Assembly (NCBI GenBank): GCA_038246785.1
Contig: JBBRVP010000067.1
Span: 1 to 8,265 of the forward strand
Length of the DNA: 8,265 bases
Reading direction: 5' to 3'
Source of the DNA: JBBRVP01 sp038246785
GTDB lineage: Bacteria; Actinomycetota; Actinomycetes; Jiangellales; Jiangellaceae
A program made the translations under genes and the position numbers. Under the pieces are notes generated by a model, which ran no database searches, was not told where the DNA came from, and saw only the letters and a list, made by a program, of their open reading frames with translations. Below, piece after piece: positions 5,367 to 8,265 of the stretch. The first letter of the stretch is position 1. Each line of letters begins with the position of its first letter.

Positions 5367-8123
5367 GTGCTGCACGGGCGGGACGCGGAGAGAGCTCGCC
5401 TTACCGCGCTTCTGGACGACGCCCGCCGCGGCCACGCCGGAACGCTGCTGTTGCACGGGGAGCCCGGCGTCGGGAAGTCCGCGCTGCTCGAGGATCTCGT
5501 CGCGACCACCGGCGGCGACATACGGGTTCTGCGCGCCCAGGGCGTGGAGTCCGAGGCGCCGCTGCCGTTCGCCGCACTGCACCGGCTGCTGCGACCGGTC
5601 CTCGGCCTCCTCGACCGGCTCCCTGCGCCTCAGGCCCGAGCACTGCGGGCGGCGTTCGGCCAGGCGGACGATCCTGGAGAGGACGTCACTGTCGAGCCGT
5701 TCCTGGCAGCGCTCGCGACCCTGTCGTTGCTCACCGAGGCCGCGGAGGACGCGACCGTGCTGTGCGTCATCGACGACGCGCAGTGGCTCGACCTGGCCAC
5801 CGCCGGCGCGGTGCTCGTCGCCGCGCGGCGCCTCGGGGCCGACCGGGTCACGGTCGTGTTCGCCGCCCGTGACGGCGAGGGCCGAACCTTCGCAGCCGAA
5901 GGCGTCCCGACCGTCGCGCTGACGCCGCTGTCCGGGGAAGCGGCCCGCGCGGTGCTCACGGAAGCGGCCGGCGCGGCACTGACCGAGGACGTCGCGGACC
6001 GGTTGATGATCCAGGCGGCCGGGAACCCGCTCGCCCTTGTCGAGCTCCCCGCCTCGCTCTCGCGGGAGCAGCTGACCGGCGCTGCTCCGCTGCCGACCAA
6101 GCTGCACATCACCCCCGGCATCGAGCGGGTCTTCCTGGACCGCTGCCGGCGGCTGCCGCCTGCGGTGCAGACCCTGCTGCTGGTCGCCGCAGCCGACGAC
6201 TCCGGTCACGTTGCGACCGTGCGTGCAGCCGCCGAGAGCCTCGGCGCCGGTCCCGACAGCATGGACGCGGCGGAACGCTCGGGGCTGCTCGTCGTCGACG
6301 GTGACGCCGTCCGGGTGCGGCACCCGTTGGTCCGGTCCGCGGTGTACGAGGCCGCGACCAGCAGGGAACGCCGTGAAGCACACCGGGCGCTGGCCGAGGC
6401 CTTCGATCCGGCCGGAGACCCGGACCGGTTCGCGTGGCACCGGGCCGCCGCCGTCGACACGCCTGACACGGCGGTCGTCACCGGTCTGACCGCGGCCGGC
6501 GAACGGGCGGAACGCCGCGGCGGGTACGCCGCAGCTTCGGCAGCCTACGAGCGCGCCGCCGATCTCACTGCGGGAGAGCAGCCCCGCGCCGCACATCTGT
6601 ACGCCGCGGCCCGCAACGCGTGGGCAGCCGGGCAGACCACGCCGGCACGCACGCTGTCCACGGCCGCGCGCGAGCTCGCTGATGACCGGATGCTGCGCGC
6701 CGACATTGACCGGCTCCGCGGCCGAATCGAGGTCAACGTCGGTTCCGCGACCGACGCGCACCACACGTTCGCCGCCGCCGCCCGCGCCGTCAGCACCGAC
6801 GACCCCAACCGAGCGCTCGAGCTGGCCGTTGCCGCCGCGCTGCTGAGCACCTACGGCGCTGACAGCGGAACCACCCTCGACGCAGACGCTGTCGCCGCGC
6901 TCGTCGCCGACGCCATCGACGGCCAGATGCCCCGGGCCCGCTGCCTCGGCCAGCTCCTGCTCAGCCTCACGCGCGGCGCAGCCCACGACTGGGCGCCCGC
7001 CCTGGCGTCCCTACGAGCAGCGTTGGACGCGGGCGCCGACATCGCCGACCTTGACCTGCTGTCCCATCTCGGCAACGCCGCCCTGCACGTCGGCGACGAC
7101 GATGCCCACCACCGGTGCTTCTCACAGATGGTCACCGGCGCCCGCGACGCCGGGGCCGGCATGCTGGTCCTCTACGCGCTGCCTCGGCTCGGCTTCACCC
7201 AGCTCGTCACCGGTCGATGGTCAGCGCTGGGCGGCAACGCCGAGGAGGCGCTCTCCCTCAGCGCAAGCGCTGGGCAACGAGCGCTCGCCGCGGCCCCGCT
7301 CGGGTGGGTGACCGTCCTCGCCGCCCTCCAAGGCCGACCCGCTGCCGAGTACGAACCGCTCCTGGCCGACGTCGACACGTTGTCGCGGCGGCCGCTCGGC
7401 GTACTCGCCGACCCCGTGCACGACCTGAGGCGCTGGGCGCAGGGCACCCGAGCCGCGCACGACGGTGACACCCGGGCGGCGCTGCACCACTTCGCCAGCA
7501 TCCGCGTGAGGGCCGTCAGCCGTCTCACCGCGCTCGACCGCATCGACGCCGCCGTCCGAGCCGACGATCACGACCAAGCCGCAGCCTGGGTGAAGGAACT
7601 CACCTCGTTCGCCGACGGCACCCGGTGGCCGTGGGCGCTCGCCGTCCTCGACCACGGACGGGCCTTGCTGTCCGAACCTGCTGACGCGCCCGCCCTCTTC
7701 GAGAGCGCGCTCGCGCACCATGGCGACTCCCGGACCGGCGGTCGGCCGTACGACCGGGCGCGCACCCACCTCGCGTACGGGGAGCTCCTGCGGCGCTCAC
7801 AGCACCGCGTCGACGCCCGCGACCACCTGCGGGCCGCGCTCGAGACGTTCGAGGACCTGCGGGCGGAGCCGCTCGCCACTCGCGCCACCCAGGAGCTGCG
7901 GGCCTCCGGGGAGACCGCCCGCAAGCGCGACCCGTCCACACAGCTGACGCTCACACCGATGGAACGCCAGGTCGCCGGACTGGTCCGCCAGGGCATGTCG
8001 AACAAGGACATCGCCGCCAGGTGCTGGGTCTCGCCCCGCACCGTGGCGTTCCACCTGCGGAACATCTTCACCAAGGCCGGAGTCACCTCCCGCGGTGAGC
8101 TCGGGCAGCTCGACCTGGACTAG
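5367..8123 (+). CDS. LAL-type LuxR-family transcriptional regulator with AAA-type ATPase domain
   Basis: A 918-aa cytosolic regulator with the full architecture of the large ATP-binding LuxR (LAL/MalT-like) family. The N-terminal nucleotide-binding module begins at once: GEPGVGKS (31-38) is Walker A, VLCVIDDAQWLD (131-142, Asp136/Asp137) is Walker B, and VVFAAR (163-168) is sensor-like. Residues from about 190 to 850 are Ala/Leu/Arg-rich helices, consistent with a winged-helix region followed by TPR-like repeats that sense a ligand or partner. The C-terminal GerE/LuxR helix-turn-helix spans about 862-918, with LTPMERQVAGLV, NKDIAA and SPRTVAFHLRNIFTKAGV. GTG at 5367 is chosen because family members start directly with LHGRDAE-like residues. 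It diverges from the HD-hydrolase-exporter cluster, so control of that cluster is plausible but inferred. Its stop at 8121-8123 overlaps the stop of an IS481-type transposase on the other strand. Confidence 0.95.
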   Translation: MLHGRDAERARLTALLDDARRGHAGTLLLHGEPGVGKSALLEDLVATTGGDIRVLRAQGVESEAPLPFAALHRLLRPVLGLLDRLPAPQARALRAAFGQADDPGEDVTVEPFLAALATLSLLTEAAEDATVLCVIDDAQWLDLATAGAVLVAARRLGADRVTVVFAARDGEGRTFAAEGVPTVALTPLSGEAARAVLTEAAGAALTEDVADRLMIQAAGNPLALVELPASLSREQLTGAAPLPTKLHITPGIERVFLDRCRRLPPAVQTLLLVAAADDSGHVATVRAAAESLGAGPDSMDAAERSGLLVVDGDAVRVRHPLVRSAVYEAATSRERREAHRALAEAFDPAGDPDRFAWHRAAAVDTPDTAVVTGLTAAGERAERRGGYAAASAAYERAADLTAGEQPRAAHLYAAARNAWAAGQTTPARTLSTAARELADDRMLRADIDRLRGRIEVNVGSATDAHHTFAAAARAVSTDDPNRALELAVAAALLSTYGADSGTTLDADAVAALVADAIDGQMPRARCLGQLLLSLTRGAAHDWAPALASLRAALDAGADIADLDLLSHLGNAALHVGDDDAHHRCFSQMVTGARDAGAGMLVLYALPRLGFTQLVTGRWSALGGNAEEALSLSASAGQRALAAAPLGWVTVLAALQGRPAAEYEPLLADVDTLSRRPLGVLADPVHDLRRWAQGTRAAHDGDTRAALHHFASIRVRAVSRLTALDRIDAAVRADDHDQAAAWVKELTSFADGTRWPWALAVLDHGRALLSEPADAPALFESALAHHGDSRTGGRPYDRARTHLAYGELLRRSQHRVDARDHLRAALETFEDLRAEPLATRATQELRASGETARKRDPSTQLTLTPMERQVAGLVRQGMSNKDIAARCWVSPRTVAFHLRNIFTKAGVTSRGELGQLDLD

Positions 8124-8265
8124 CTGTACTGACCAGACAGGTTGGTCAAGCGGCTGATGGGCGTGGCCTTGCCGATCGCGGTGTGGGGCCGGTGGTGGTT
8201 GTACTCGTGTAGCCATGCTGGCAGAGCTGCCCGGCGGGCGGTCTCGGAGTTGTAGAACCGCTTGA
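8120..8265 (-). mobile_element. IS481-family transposase, C-terminal end (partial)
   Basis: On the minus strand the right edge encodes 47 residues ending in TAG (complement of 8120-8122); the rest of the gene lies beyond the window. The segment reads KRFYNSETARRAALPAWLHEYN in two adjoining motifs, then NHHRPHTAIG and PISRLTNLSGQYS. The YNHHRPHTA block and the RLTNLSG ending are characteristic of the C-terminal end of the integrase (DDE) catalytic region in IS481-type transposases; the last catalytic Glu would lie upstream, outside the window. The stop overlaps the regulator's stop codon tail to tail, so the end of the element must lie about here. TGT at 8125-8127 could mark it, since many members of this group begin with TGT. 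Whether the copy is intact cannot be judged. Confidence 0.88.

Noticed and set aside
4437..6986. Very long minus-strand open frame running from the HD gene through the regulator gene
   Set aside because: Only 4437-5204 has recognisable family motifs and a ribosome site. The rest is antisense to the regulator, with Arg/Gly-rich composition typical of GC-rich shadow frames.
8130..8148. TGACCA/TGGTCA hairpin downstream of the regulator as a terminator
   Set aside because: It falls inside the conserved transposase C-terminal coding sequence (the RLTNLSG region), which explains the bases, and no T-run follows.

Overview
The window is GC-rich (roughly 70% by eye), with strong G/C bias at third codon positions, frequent GTG starts, and long spurious open frames on the opposite strand. 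Together with the protein types, this points to a high-GC actinobacterium; I cannot name the genus.

Layout. (1) Positions 1-90 hold the last 29 codons of an upstream plus-strand gene whose tail looks like a SIS-domain sugar-phosphate isomerase/aminotransferase. Its stop overlaps the start of a complete PhzF-family gene (90-926, +). (2) Positions 927-1292 are a gene-free gap between converging genes. It holds two copies of a 56-bp palindrome-containing repeat, 55/56 identical, 136 bp apart. (3) Positions 5204 down to 1293 hold three minus-strand genes in this order: an HD-domain protein, a membrane-anchored alpha/beta-hydrolase, and a DHA2-type (14-helix) major facilitator exporter. (4) A large LuxR-family ATPase regulator (LAL type, 5367-8123, +) diverges from that cluster across a 162-bp gap. 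(5) From 8120 to the right edge is the C-terminal end of an IS481-family transposase on the minus strand, whose stop overlaps the regulator's stop.

How it may work together (inference). The divergent LAL regulator next to HD protein, membrane hydrolase and efflux pump has the shape of a regulated small-molecule handling or resistance cassette: one or two hydrolytic enzymes modify a compound and the pump exports it. No substrate can be read from the sequence. The individual families are all known. The least explained items are the paired 56-bp repeat, the hydrolase with its five-helix membrane domain, and the IS boundary at the regulator's last codon. I saw no tRNA, rRNA, CRISPR array or integrase attachment site.
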